Part shown: in pieces, positions 16,572 through 24,963 of the stretch | Layout of the letters: every line of letters begins with the position of its first letter | How positions within the stretch are numbered: position 1 is the first letter of the stretch | DNA from: Pirellulaceae bacterium | GTDB taxonomy: Bacteria; Planctomycetota; Planctomycetia; Pirellulales; Pirellulaceae | Direction of reading: 5' to 3' | NCBI GenBank assembly: GCA_023382975.1 | Contig: JAHDXO010000067.1 | Span: 1-32,386 of the forward strand | Length of the DNA stretch: 32,386 nucleotides | Translations under genes and position numbers: made by a program | Notes under the pieces: model-generated | What the model was told of the DNA's origin: nothing | Seen by the model: only the letters and a program-made list of their open reading frames with translations | Databases searched by the model: none

Positions 16572-16922
16572 TTACTCTTCCTCGGACTCCTGACCGTCAG
16601 GCACCTCGACGCGTCCCAGACCCTGAGACCGGCGGTCGCGGCGTTTGTCCTTGTGTTTGCGCAACTGCTGTTCGATCTTGTGAATCGCACCGTCCAAAGC
16701 CGCCATGACACTGGTCGAGGCTTCGGCGGCGATAAAGTCGTCGTTTCTCTCGACCGACAGTCGCAATTCGAGACTCGGAGATTCAACGTGTTCGAGATCC
16801 ACGGTCGCTTCGATGGCCGAGACGCGATCGTAGAGACGGCGCAACTTCTCTAGTTTTTCGCGAATCTTGTCCTGGGTCTCAGCGCTAAGGTGACCGTGCC
16901 GTGCCGAGATGTTGATTTGCAC
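16572..16922 (-). CDS. hpf: Ribosome hibernation promoting factor, short form (HPF/YfiA family)
   Basis: 116 residues. The protein binds the 30S decoding centre and inactivates ribosomes in stationary phase. The N-terminal MQINISARHGHLSAETQDKI and the later ATVDLEHV ... LELRLSVERNDDFIAAEA and DGAIHKIEQQLRKHKDKRRD show the beta-alpha-beta-beta-beta-alpha fold of the family. There is no C-terminal dimerisation domain, so this is the short form with a charged acidic tail. The start is GTG, with AAGGAG nine bases upstream. It is the first gene of the run toward ptsN, and the 268 bases upstream probably hold the promoter. Confidence 0.9.
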   Translation of the reverse strand: MQINISARHGHLSAETQDKIREKLEKLRRLYDRVSAIEATVDLEHVESPSLELRLSVERNDDFIAAEASTSVMAALDGAIHKIEQQLRKHKDKRRDRRSQGLGRVEVPDGQESEEE

Positions 16923-17121
16923 CGCAGTACTCTCCTTCTAAACTTAAAATCAGAAATGGCTTAGCCTTATCGTGATCGACAAGGGACGAGCTGCCTTATT
17001 CTACTTGCCCCGTCGAACGAGAACAAATCCAATTCGCGCCGTCAAACTTGGTTCGTTGCCAAACGGACCAGTCTATTCGCTCAGCGACAGGGCAGAAAGG
17101 GGGCAATTGGCGACGCGAAAC

Positions 17122-17146
17122 GGCGAATCGCATTTTTCGATCCGCC
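17122..17146 (-). terminator. Possible hairpin after the FecR-like gene
   Basis: GGCGAATCG (17122-17130) pairs with CGATCCGCC (17138-17146) around a 7-base loop, with one mismatch. It lies about 45 bases past the end of the minus-strand gene at 17191 and upstream of hpf. There is no clear T-run, so terminator function is only inferred from position. Confidence 0.25.
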
Positions 17147-17190
17147 GCACCGAGGGTGACAGCACGCATCCACGCTAGAAACCCAGTATT

Positions 17191-19488
17191 CTACCACCCT
17201 TCAGAGGTGGCGCTCGGGATAGTTGCGTATAAAATGGTGCGATTGTTCAGTCGCTCTTGCCATCCGCGTACGCTGGATCTCCGCGATTCCTCGGATACGT
17301 CGGCGCGATAAAGCAGCGTCAGCCCCGTGATTCGGCGAAGATTCTCAAAAGCAAGCACACGTACGCACAGCGAGGGGTGATCGAGCATTTTGACCAGGGC
17401 ATCGTCGGCCCCTTCCAACAACTGTTGCGGGCTGTACCCGGCCAGCAGTCGATAGGCATCTTCGGCGATGTTCGGAAAACGCTTCTCGAGATTCTGCCGT
17501 ACGGCCTCTGCCGATTCCGGGCTCTTCGCCATCGCTTGTCGCAACGCTTCGAACTCCCCGGCCCAGTGCGGCCGCTGCCGTACATCGTCCAGTTCCGCAA
17601 CCAGCGGTTCGTAGATGTCCAAATGGGCCAAAGCCATCGCGGCGAGCGCGCGGATCTCGGTTCGCCGATCCTGGGCGCGCTCCCGCAGCGAAAGCGTCAT
17701 CGAGCGATCGGGAACCAGGTAGCTTGCCAAGACCATCGAGGCGCTGCGGTCGATTTCTCGGAGATCCTCCCGCAAGATCCACGAAGGCAGATCGCCCGCG
17801 GCCAAAGTCTCGGCGTTGCCGTCGACCAGGACTCGGACCTGCCCCTCGATAACGGGTACGGGGGACGAAGTGGCGTCGTCCTGCCACTCGATGCGGCCGA
17901 TCGTCGTGAACACTCGGGTCACGCGCTGGGTCGCATCCCGCTCGGGGTGCGCTCCCGGAGGCAGGAAATTCCGCGTCTCCAACGCGATCTCGGACGCCGC
18001 GTCCAGGAACGTGACGGAGCAAATCCGTCCGCCCAAATTCAGGTGAAGGCGGGCTCCCGGCACGCCCGCCGTGGCCACAAACGCTCTGCCGTACCGCATG
18101 GACAACGTCGGTTCGCCCTGCGGCGTCGGTGGCGTCAGCACCAGCGACGAAGGGCCTGCGAAAACAATCTGAACCCCGGGCGTCAGGACGATTTCCGGGT
18201 AGAACGTGGGAAGTACCCGCAAGTGGTCTCCGGAGAACAGTTTGGATCGGGCCGGCAATCGATACCAATCCTGCGTTTTCGGGTCGAAGCGAACCGGGAA
18301 CTGCAACTCCTTGATCTTGACGTACCCTACCTCAACAGGTTGGGCGGACGCCACGTCCGACAATGGCTCTCCGGAATCCAAGTCCGGCGTGGCCCCCGTT
18401 GGTTCCATCTCGGAGTCTACCTCGCCCGCGACCCGCCCAGGATCCGGCTCGGTTTCGGGGAATTCAGGATCGGCTCGGTCGTCATTCGTCGCGATCGACG
18501 CACCGCTTTCTCCCGTGCCGGGCGACGCCGCGCTGGCTCCATCGGCCGGGCTCCGGCCGTCAGGGCCGCGACCGGGTTGCGCCGTGTCTTCGTCCGGCGA
18601 ATCGTCGGGCGCTGTACTCCGCGCCTCGACGTCCGCAACGCCCGGCCGATCTGCGCTGTCCGGCAAGCCAGTTTCCGCGGGCTCGGCAACATCGGTCGTC
18701 TCCGTGCTTTCGCCAATTCCGTTTTGCGGCAGTTTGCCGTCGGCCACTTGCGCCCCACTGCCGCCAAATAGACGCAACAGCGGATGGTCGCGATCGAACG
18801 GCCCTATCGCTCGAAGAGCGACGGCGGACAGCAGAAACGCCAACAGCAGTGTGACCACCATCGGCTTCCAGTTCGACCGCTGCCCGGCACGCAAGTATTC
18901 CGGAACTTCGGTCCTGCTTCTCCGTACCGCGGGCATGGGCGCCTCGCCCTGCGCCTCGATCGGCGGCGGCACGACGGGGACCGGGGGCGGATCGTACATG
19001 CCGCCCAACACGGGGCCTTCGGGACTGGGGTGTCCGGAACGTACCGCATGCCCACCGTTCACCTCCGCCGGCGAAATGGTCGACGCCGCGGTGCGGCTTG
19101 TACCGGGAGACCCGAGCCGATAAATCCGCTCCCGCAGGCCGGGATCTACGTCCGCCGCCTCGCCCAAGACGATGGCCAGGATCTGATGGCACGAAGCGAC
19201 CTCGGACAGATGAATGTCCGACTCAAGACAGATCCGCTCTAAATCCGGGACGCGTTCCGGCGGCAGGACGTTGTCAAGATACTCCGCCACCGTGTTCGGG
19301 TCCAAACCCATGCCTTTGCCTTCAACTGGCGGCGCGCCCAGTCGCGACCGCGAATTGGCGCTCTGGATGCGGTGGACCAAGCCCTTGGCAAAGTCGCTGT
19401 CCTCGATCTTGCGCCGCAATTCCGACGCGTCAGTCGGATCCAGAATATCGTCCAAATAGGCCAATAAGGTTCGCAATGTGAGTCTCAT
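17191..19488 (-). CDS. Large single-pass membrane protein with anti-sigma-like N-terminus and FecR-like domain
   Basis: 765 residues. The N-terminal 120 or so (MRLTLRTLLAYLDDILDP ... VAEYLDNVLPPERV) hold two short helical repeats reminiscent of anti-sigma zinc-finger domains but without the usual HxxxC motif. A Pro-rich linker leads to one membrane helix at about 208-228. Beyond it come an acidic, Asp/Glu/Ser/Pro-rich stretch (about 245-395), a FecR-like beta region (about 410-600, VQIVFAGPSSLVL ... LSMRYGRAFV) and a helical, HEAT-like end. This suggests cytoplasmic N-terminus and exported sensor. The frame is open to 19554, but the ATG at 19488 has GGAGG ten bases upstream. No sigma factor gene is nearby, so the partner is unknown. 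Confidence 0.72.
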   Translation of the reverse strand: MRLTLRTLLAYLDDILDPTDASELRRKIEDSDFAKGLVHRIQSANSRSRLGAPPVEGKGMGLDPNTVAEYLDNVLPPERVPDLERICLESDIHLSEVASCHQILAIVLGEAADVDPGLRERIYRLGSPGTSRTAASTISPAEVNGGHAVRSGHPSPEGPVLGGMYDPPPVPVVPPPIEAQGEAPMPAVRRSRTEVPEYLRAGQRSNWKPMVVTLLLAFLLSAVALRAIGPFDRDHPLLRLFGGSGAQVADGKLPQNGIGESTETTDVAEPAETGLPDSADRPGVADVEARSTAPDDSPDEDTAQPGRGPDGRSPADGASAASPGTGESGASIATNDDRADPEFPETEPDPGRVAGEVDSEMEPTGATPDLDSGEPLSDVASAQPVEVGYVKIKELQFPVRFDPKTQDWYRLPARSKLFSGDHLRVLPTFYPEIVLTPGVQIVFAGPSSLVLTPPTPQGEPTLSMRYGRAFVATAGVPGARLHLNLGGRICSVTFLDAASEIALETRNFLPPGAHPERDATQRVTRVFTTIGRIEWQDDATSSPVPVIEGQVRVLVDGNAETLAAGDLPSWILREDLREIDRSASMVLASYLVPDRSMTLSLRERAQDRRTEIRALAAMALAHLDIYEPLVAELDDVRQRPHWAGEFEALRQAMAKSPESAEAVRQNLEKRFPNIAEDAYRLLAGYSPQQLLEGADDALVKMLDHPSLCVRVLAFENLRRITGLTLLYRADVSEESRRSSVRGWQERLNNRTILYATIPSATSEGW

Positions 19489-19658
19489 GATCCGGTTCCT
19501 CCCAGAAGCGCCGATGCCTTGGTCAAGCCCCAGGCACCTTGCCAAGCCATGCATCGATGGTAGAAGCTGTCTGCATTCTGGTTAGTGCGACAGGTTTGCC
19601 GGAACCGTACAAGAAACGGCTCGAAATTCAAGAAAAGTCAGATGGGGCGGTATTTCGC

Positions 19659-20393
19659 ATGATCCCCGAGGGATTCGGTTTACTGTACGAAGAGGGGCCG
19701 TGTCTGTTGGTCAGCAAGCCGGGAGGCGTGTTGACGCAGGGCCCGCCGGGGATCGACAGCATGGAGTGCCGGATCAAGGACTTTCTGAAGCAACGCGACA
19801 ACAAGCCTGGGCGGGTCTATCTGGGCGTGCCGCACCGCTTGGACCGGCCGGTGTCCGGAGTGATGGTGTTCTGCAAGCACGTGCGAGCCACGCGCCGAGT
19901 CGCCGAGCAGTTCGCACGACGCGAAGTCGAGAAGACGTACTGGGCGTTGGTGGAAGGTCACGTCGAGCCCGAGGAAGGCAAATGGACGGATTCCATGCGG
20001 AAGATCCCCGATGTGGCCAAGGCCGAACGGATCGATCCGGCACACCCGGACGCGAGTGAGGCGGTCTTGCACTACCGGCGGCTGGCCGTGTTTCCGGAAG
20101 CGTCGTTGCTGGAAATCCGCTTGGAGACGGGCCGCATGCACCAGATCCGTCTGCAGGCGGCCTCGCGCGGCCACTTTGTCTGGGGCGACGAATTGTACGG
20201 TTCCCGCTTCGCCTTTGGCCCGCCCAGCGACGACCCGAGGTGTCGCTGGATCGCCTTGCACGCGGTCAGTCTGCGATTGCGCCACCCGATGACCCGCGAA
20301 ACCATCTTCCGGCAATCCCCCCTCCCGGAACCCTGGTGGTCCGCCGTGCTCCCGTCCGATTTTCGTCCGCCGCTTGCCGAAACATCCGCCTGA
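19659..20393 (+). CDS. RluA family pseudouridine synthase
   Basis: 244 residues. The enzyme isomerises uridine in rRNA or tRNA. PHRLDRPVSGVMVF contains the catalytic Asp62 in the HRLDR motif; EKTYWALVEG and LETGRMHQIRLQAASRGHFVWGDELYG (split in two motifs, GRMHQIR and GDELYG) complete the fold. There is no S4 RNA-binding domain. The frame is open to 19539, but the ATG at 19659 is preferred because family similarity begins close behind it (LLYEEGPCLLVSKPGG) and GGGGCGG lies about ten bases upstream. The target RNA site cannot be told. It is transcribed away from the FecR-like gene. Confidence 0.85.
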   Translation: MIPEGFGLLYEEGPCLLVSKPGGVLTQGPPGIDSMECRIKDFLKQRDNKPGRVYLGVPHRLDRPVSGVMVFCKHVRATRRVAEQFARREVEKTYWALVEGHVEPEEGKWTDSMRKIPDVAKAERIDPAHPDASEAVLHYRRLAVFPEASLLEIRLETGRMHQIRLQAASRGHFVWGDELYGSRFAFGPPSDDPRCRWIALHAVSLRLRHPMTRETIFRQSPLPEPWWSAVLPSDFRPPLAETSA

Positions 20394-20411
20394 CGGACTT
20401 TTTGCTTCCCG

Positions 20412-20440
20412 TTGCCGTGTACCGAGAACTCGATTAGGAT
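20412..20440 (+). promoter_or_regulatory. Candidate promoter for the kinase gene
   Basis: TTGCCG (20412-20417) and TAGGAT (20435-20440) are separated by 17 bases, each matching four of six positions of the sigma-70 consensus. The predicted start lies about 50 bases before the kinase ATG at 20496. GAGG at 20487-20490 is the ribosome-binding site. This is a motif match only. Confidence 0.35.
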
Positions 20441-20495
20441 AGGACTTTGCGACCCCCCACTGGACAGGCACATCGCAGGGTTTTTTGAGGGACAA

Positions 20496-21980
20496 ATGGC
20501 GGACATTCGAGCGGAAGAGCTTTCGGACCGGATTTTCGACTTGCGGCTGCTGGACGCGAGACAGTTGGAGTCGATATGGGCGGAGATCGGCAGCCGGGAC
20601 GTGTCGGCCGACGATTTCGCGCACCTTCTGCTGAGCAAGCAACTGCTGACGAACTTCCAGTTGCACAAAGTCATGAAAGGCGACCGCGAGGGGTACTTCT
20701 ACGGCAAGTACCGCGTGTTGTACATTAGCGGTGCCGGCACGTTCGCCCGGGTCTTTCGGTCCGTCCACATCGGGGAAGACCGCGTCGCCGCCTTGAAAGT
20801 GCTGCGGAAGCGGTTCCGCAACGAACCGGAGCAGGTCGAGCTGTTTCTGCGCGAGGCGCGGATGGGAGTCCGCCTGAAGCACCCGAACATCGTCCAGGTG
20901 TACGAAGTCAGCGACGACATCCGGGCCCCCTACATGGTGATGGAATTCGTCGAAGGCCAAACGCTGCGCGAATTTCTGAAGGTGCGTCAGAAGTTGGACG
21001 TATCCACTTCGCTGACCCTGATCACGGATATCATCGCCGGTCTGGATCACGCCCGCAAACGCGGCATCACGCACCGCGACATGAAGCTGTCGAACGTGCT
21101 GATCACTTCGCTGGGGCAAGCCAAGTTGGTGGACTTCGGGTTGGCCACCATCTCCGAAGAGAACGACAAGCTGCTGACCGCCGCTCCGAACGCTCGGTCG
21201 ATCGATTATGTGGCGCTGGAACGCGGGACAAACGTTCGCAAGAACGATCATCGCAGCGACATCTACTTCGCCGGCTGCATCTTCTACCACATGCTGACCG
21301 GCGTCGCGCCGATGACCGAAACACGCGACCGCCTGCACCGAATGAACATCTCGCGGTTCCAGGAGATCAAGCCAATCGGCCAAGTGAATCCGGACGTGCC
21401 GATGGGCATCCAGGCTATTATCGGCAAATCGATGGCCCTGAATCCCAAGGAACGGTATCAGGAGCCGGAGGAGATGCTGATCGATCTGAAACGGGCCCGA
21501 TACGTGCTGGACAACAAAGTCGAGGAGTCCGGCGACCGAGCCGAGAACGGACAAGCCGAGTCGCCCAAGTCGGAACTGGTCGTCGATGACTTGGAAGGCT
21601 TGGGGAAGACGGTCATGTTCGTCGAATCGAACATGGAAATGCAGGACGTATTTCGCGAACAACTCAAGAAGCGTGGCTATCGGGTGCTGATCGTCGGCGA
21701 TCCCGCTCGAGCCATCCAGCGGATCGAGGACGAGATCCGGTTGGCCGACTGCGCCGTCTTTTCGACCCAGGATCTTGGAGCCGACGCGGTGGCCGCTTTC
21801 AACTCGTTGGGCGAGATGGAACATACGCGGGACATCCCCGCGATTCTGCTGGTCGACCGCCGCTGGACGACGCTCGTCGAATCCGCTCAAGTTAACGAAC
21901 ACCGCGTCCTGATGACGCTGCCGCTGCAGGTGAAACTGCTGCGCGAAAAGCTGCGCCAACTGATCAGTAACCGAGGCTGA
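20496..21980 (+). CDS. Ser/Thr protein kinase fused to a degenerate receiver domain
   Basis: 494 residues, no membrane helix. Residues 1-65 are a planctomycete-type leader (LLSKQLLTNFQLHKVMKG). The kinase domain (about 70-335) has the glycine loop GAGTFARV (79-86), Lys101 in VAALKVL, Glu120 in the C-helix, HRDMKLSN with Asp195, Lys197 and Asn200, and DFG with Asp213, so it should be active. Residues about 371-490 look like a response-regulator receiver (TVMFVESN, then helix, YRVLIVGD), but the acceptor aspartate position reads Ser423 in CAVFSTQD and the conserved lysine is replaced near LMTLPL. It may therefore be a signal-independent docking domain. The ATG at 20496 is preferred over one at 20412, which lies inside the candidate promoter. 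Confidence 0.88.
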   Translation: MADIRAEELSDRIFDLRLLDARQLESIWAEIGSRDVSADDFAHLLLSKQLLTNFQLHKVMKGDREGYFYGKYRVLYISGAGTFARVFRSVHIGEDRVAALKVLRKRFRNEPEQVELFLREARMGVRLKHPNIVQVYEVSDDIRAPYMVMEFVEGQTLREFLKVRQKLDVSTSLTLITDIIAGLDHARKRGITHRDMKLSNVLITSLGQAKLVDFGLATISEENDKLLTAAPNARSIDYVALERGTNVRKNDHRSDIYFAGCIFYHMLTGVAPMTETRDRLHRMNISRFQEIKPIGQVNPDVPMGIQAIIGKSMALNPKERYQEPEEMLIDLKRARYVLDNKVEESGDRAENGQAESPKSELVVDDLEGLGKTVMFVESNMEMQDVFREQLKKRGYRVLIVGDPARAIQRIEDEIRLADCAVFSTQDLGADAVAAFNSLGEMEHTRDIPAILLVDRRWTTLVESAQVNEHRVLMTLPLQVKLLREKLRQLISNRG

Positions 21981-21986
21981 GCCTCG
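21972..21986 (+). terminator. Short hairpin with the stop codon in its loop
   Basis: CGAGGC (21972-21977) and GCCTCG (21981-21986) form a perfect 6-bp stem whose 3-base loop is the TGA stop of the kinase gene. TT follows. It sits between convergent genes. It is short for a terminator. Confidence 0.3.
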
Positions 21987-22049
21987 TTCGATCAATGATG
22001 GTCGAAAGCTCCGCTCGCCAGAGCGTGGATTCTTTCCGGCGGTCAATCC

Positions 22050-22949
22050 TCAGCGGCCCGGCAACGGGATCCCCATTTCGTGCATCAGCATTTTCATGTC
22101 TTCCCACGTGTCACGTTTCTTCTCCGGGGACCGCAACAGATAGGCCGGGTGGTACGTAACCATCACGCGGATGCCGCGGTAATCGTGGAACCGGCCGCGA
22201 AGTCGCCCGACGGATTGAGTGGTCCGCAGCAGCGCCTGGCAAGCGACGGCTCCCAGGCAGCAGATGAACTCGGGCCGGATGATTTCGAGTTGCCGTTCAA
22301 AATAGGCTCGGCAGTTGGCCGTCTCTTCGGGCAGCGGCGTCCGGTTCTGCGGCGGGCGGCATTTCAGTACGTTCAGGATGTAGACGTCCTCGCGTTTCAG
22401 CGTACACGCCTCGATGATCTTGTTCAGCAACTGGCCAGCCGCTCCGACGAACGGTTCGCCTTGCCGGTCTTCGTCGGCTCCGGGCGCTTCCCCCAAAAAG
22501 CACAGACGCGCATGGGGGTTGCCCGTTCCAAAAACGGTCTGGGTACGAGTCGTGGCCAACTCGTGGCACAGCGTGCAGTGGACGACTTCGCGCCGCACCC
22601 GGTCCAAGGCGACCAACGGACTCTCCAAGGCCACGGGCTCGGCGGGCATCTCGATCGCAGGCACCGCCGACACAGCGGGGGCGGCGGGCCGGGCCGCGGT
22701 TGTCGGCACCCGTGTCGCGTCCGCTGGCGTTGGGGCCGTGACACCGACCGCCGAACCCGCCTTGCGAGACGCCGGCAGCGGGGACGGCGCAACCGGTTCA
22801 GACGGCGGTTTCGCTATCGCCGGTGCATTTGCGATCGTCGAAACAGGCAACTTCGGGATCTGTCGCACTCCCGCTCGTCGCAGGCTCTCCAGTCGTTGCC
22901 GGATCGTGATGTGGATCCGATTTCCAAGATCTTGTGGCAGTTCGGGCAT
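22050..22949 (-). CDS. Family 4 uracil-DNA glycosylase, iron-sulfur type
   Basis: 299 residues. The enzyme removes uracil from DNA, starting base-excision repair. Motif A is GEAPGADEDRQGEPFVG (153-169). Four cysteines fit the 4Fe-4S cluster: Cys125, Cys128 (CTLC), Cys197 (KCRPPQ) and Cys213 (ETANC). Motif B is HPAYLLR (267-273). The first 110 residues are a helical start followed by a Pro/Ala-rich linker, an extension beyond the roughly 200-residue core. The ATG at 22949 is chosen; an in-frame GTG at 22991 would add 14 residues. It is transcribed away from the HEAT-like gene. Confidence 0.9.
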   Translation of the reverse strand: MPELPQDLGNRIHITIRQRLESLRRAGVRQIPKLPVSTIANAPAIAKPPSEPVAPSPLPASRKAGSAVGVTAPTPADATRVPTTAARPAAPAVSAVPAIEMPAEPVALESPLVALDRVRREVVHCTLCHELATTRTQTVFGTGNPHARLCFLGEAPGADEDRQGEPFVGAAGQLLNKIIEACTLKREDVYILNVLKCRPPQNRTPLPEETANCRAYFERQLEIIRPEFICCLGAVACQALLRTTQSVGRLRGRFHDYRGIRVMVTYHPAYLLRSPEKKRDTWEDMKMLMHEMGIPLPGR

Positions 22950-23154
22950 GATTGTCGGCTCGGTCAGGCAGTGAAAAAATGGAGCAAGCACCTCGCGACC
23001 CGTCAGATGCCCCGTCTTTTCGCGGTGTCTGGTCGGAGCCAGTCCCCTTTTTCACACGCTCGGAGGGTGCATGGTGCGTGGCCGCCGATTAGTATAGCAA
23101 TTCCGCTGGACGCGCGCGAATCGCTCGCAAGCTGTCTTTGACAAACGATTTAGG

Positions 23155-23183
23155 TTGACAGACCGCGCATCAGACGGAATGAT
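23155..23183 (+). promoter_or_regulatory. Candidate promoter with perfect -35 box
   Basis: TTGACA at 23155-23160 is a perfect -35 box, followed after 17 bases by AATGAT (23178-23183), four of six matches to the -10 consensus. A second TTGACA lies at 23138-23143, 17 bases upstream of the first. The predicted start, near 23190, leaves a short leader before the ATG at 23223. Confidence 0.4.
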
Positions 23184-23222
23184 TAAAGCAGGGGTCGAAT
23201 GCCGCGGACGACGGAGACAGAC

Positions 23223-24956
23223 ATGTTACGGAATCGCGTTTTTAACGTTGGCAAGGTCTTTCAGATAGCCATTCTGGGCGGGGTTCTCTTCTCGGGTTCC
23301 GTCGCGGCCTGGGCTCAGCAGCCGGCCGGAGGTTACCGAGTGGTCGACGTGCCAGCCGCTTTGCTGGACGAGTCGCCGACCGGCAAGAAGCTGAAGATGG
23401 ACCTTGACCGCACGATCCTCGAAGTGCTTCGTTCGGAAACGTGGCCCTTGGATGACGCGGCGACAAAGAACCGGTTCGATAGCTGGTTCACGGTCTACTA
23501 TTTCGGATCGCTCACGCGCCCCGACCAGCTTACCGGCTGGGTCGAACGCCGCCAGGACTTTCTCGACCGGCGGTTGGTGCAGATCCGGACTCAGCGGATG
23601 CGGGACTATGTCATCAATCTCACCCTGCAAACGATGATGTCGATCGTCCGCGACAACTATCATCCGGCGGCCCGCTACAACGCGATGCTGATGATCGGCA
23701 TGTTGAACAGTTCCGAGGCGGTGACGGTCGGCGATGCCAAAGGCCCACCCGTTCCGCTGATCTTCGCTCTGAAATTCATGTTGGACGAATTGAACAACCC
23801 CCAGCAACTGGACGCGGTTCGAGTTGCCGCGTTGATCGGCATCCAGCGCCATGTGCGGATCGACCGCGACTTGCCCGACGCCAATCGGCGACTGGTCGGC
23901 AACAACGCCGAAAACATGATCGTCGACGCGATGACCAACTTGTTGAACGCCAAGGATCCGCCCGAGGGCCGGTCGCCGGCCGGACATGCCTGGATTCAGC
24001 GGCAGGCGGCCGAGGTGCTGGGAATGCTGGGCAGTGTCGGACAAGGCAACCGGGTCGTCACGGCCCTGGAGCAGGTTGTCGCAGACGATACGCGGCCGAT
24101 TGCCCTGCGCTGTGCGGCGGCCGATGCGCTCGGTCAACTGAGTTTCCCCGGCGATGCGAACCTGGACGCGGTGTCCATCGCCAAGAAGCTGGGCATGGCC
24201 GCCGTCCTGGCCTGCTATGAAGAAATACGTCGAGTCGAGGACGTCCAGGCCCGCGAGCAAGCGGCCAAACCGCCGGTCCCCGGGTATGGAACTCCCTACG
24301 ATCCCTACGGTGGTGGCGCGGGCATGTTCGGGCCGGTCACGGGCGCGATCAAGCCGAAAGGAGGCGGACCGCTAGGCTACCGCATCGATCTGACGCGCCG
24401 CCGGGTCAAGCATCAAATGCAGCAAGTCAAACGCGGTTTGACCGGGCACGAACAGCAAGCGACCAAGGGGTTGGTTGGCCTGACCGCAGCCGGGAACGGG
24501 GCCGAAGAACTCCAGAAGGTCGTCAAGGGCCTGGACGAGATCATCGCCGTCACCGACAACTCGACGTTCGACGACATCACGGCGCTGGTCGCGGAGATCC
24601 GGACCAAGGTGCAGAAGATGGAAGACGACTGCGGCATCGTCGTCAAACTGCCGGGCGACGAAGCCGAGTTGCCCGAGGGCCCCGACGGGCTGGTCAATCC
24701 GCTCGAGGGCGGTTTGCCGGATCTGCCGCTCGATCTGCCCGGGGCCGAAGCCATGCCCGAACTGCCCGGCGAACCGCCGGCGGAACCTCCGGCCGCGGCA
24801 CCGGCGCCAGGAGTTCCCCCGGAACCCGGCCCGCCAGCCAAGCCGCCGGCGGCGGAACCCGCCGCCCCGGCAGCCCCCGAGCCGCCGCTGGATCCGGGCG
24901 CACCGGTCATTCCGGGTGATCTGCCCGAGGTGCCCGCCATTCCCGGCCAAAACTGA
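23223..24956 (+). CDS. Exported HEAT-like repeat protein with Pro/Ala-rich tail
   Basis: 577 residues. Residues 1-31 are a signal peptide (hydrophobic 11-27, cleavage after AWA). The middle, about 90-340, is helical with repeated units such as RYNAMLMIGMLNSS, VRVAALIGIQRHV and IALRCAAADALGQLS that resemble HEAT repeats. A Gly/Pro/Tyr stretch (about 345-380) and another helical segment follow. The last 85 or so residues are rich in Pro, Ala and Glu, which suggests a flexible or wall-associated tail. No catalytic motif is visible; a scaffold role is an inference. An ATG at 23199 is also in frame, but the one at 23223 has GGAG eight bases or so upstream and puts the signal at the N-terminus. The end is seven bases from the convergent gene. 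Confidence 0.8.
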   Translation: MLRNRVFNVGKVFQIAILGGVLFSGSVAAWAQQPAGGYRVVDVPAALLDESPTGKKLKMDLDRTILEVLRSETWPLDDAATKNRFDSWFTVYYFGSLTRPDQLTGWVERRQDFLDRRLVQIRTQRMRDYVINLTLQTMMSIVRDNYHPAARYNAMLMIGMLNSSEAVTVGDAKGPPVPLIFALKFMLDELNNPQQLDAVRVAALIGIQRHVRIDRDLPDANRRLVGNNAENMIVDAMTNLLNAKDPPEGRSPAGHAWIQRQAAEVLGMLGSVGQGNRVVTALEQVVADDTRPIALRCAAADALGQLSFPGDANLDAVSIAKKLGMAAVLACYEEIRRVEDVQAREQAAKPPVPGYGTPYDPYGGGAGMFGPVTGAIKPKGGGPLGYRIDLTRRRVKHQMQQVKRGLTGHEQQATKGLVGLTAAGNGAEELQKVVKGLDEIIAVTDNSTFDDITALVAEIRTKVQKMEDDCGIVVKLPGDEAELPEGPDGLVNPLEGGLPDLPLDLPGAEAMPELPGEPPAEPPAAAPAPGVPPEPGPPAKPPAAEPAAPAAPEPPLDPGAPVIPGDLPEVPAIPGQN

Positions 24957-24963
24957 TCCGGTC

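Noticed and set aside
19680..22046. A 788-codon open frame on the minus strand opposite the pseudouridine synthase and kinase
   Set aside because: It is the shadow of two genes with intact catalytic motifs.
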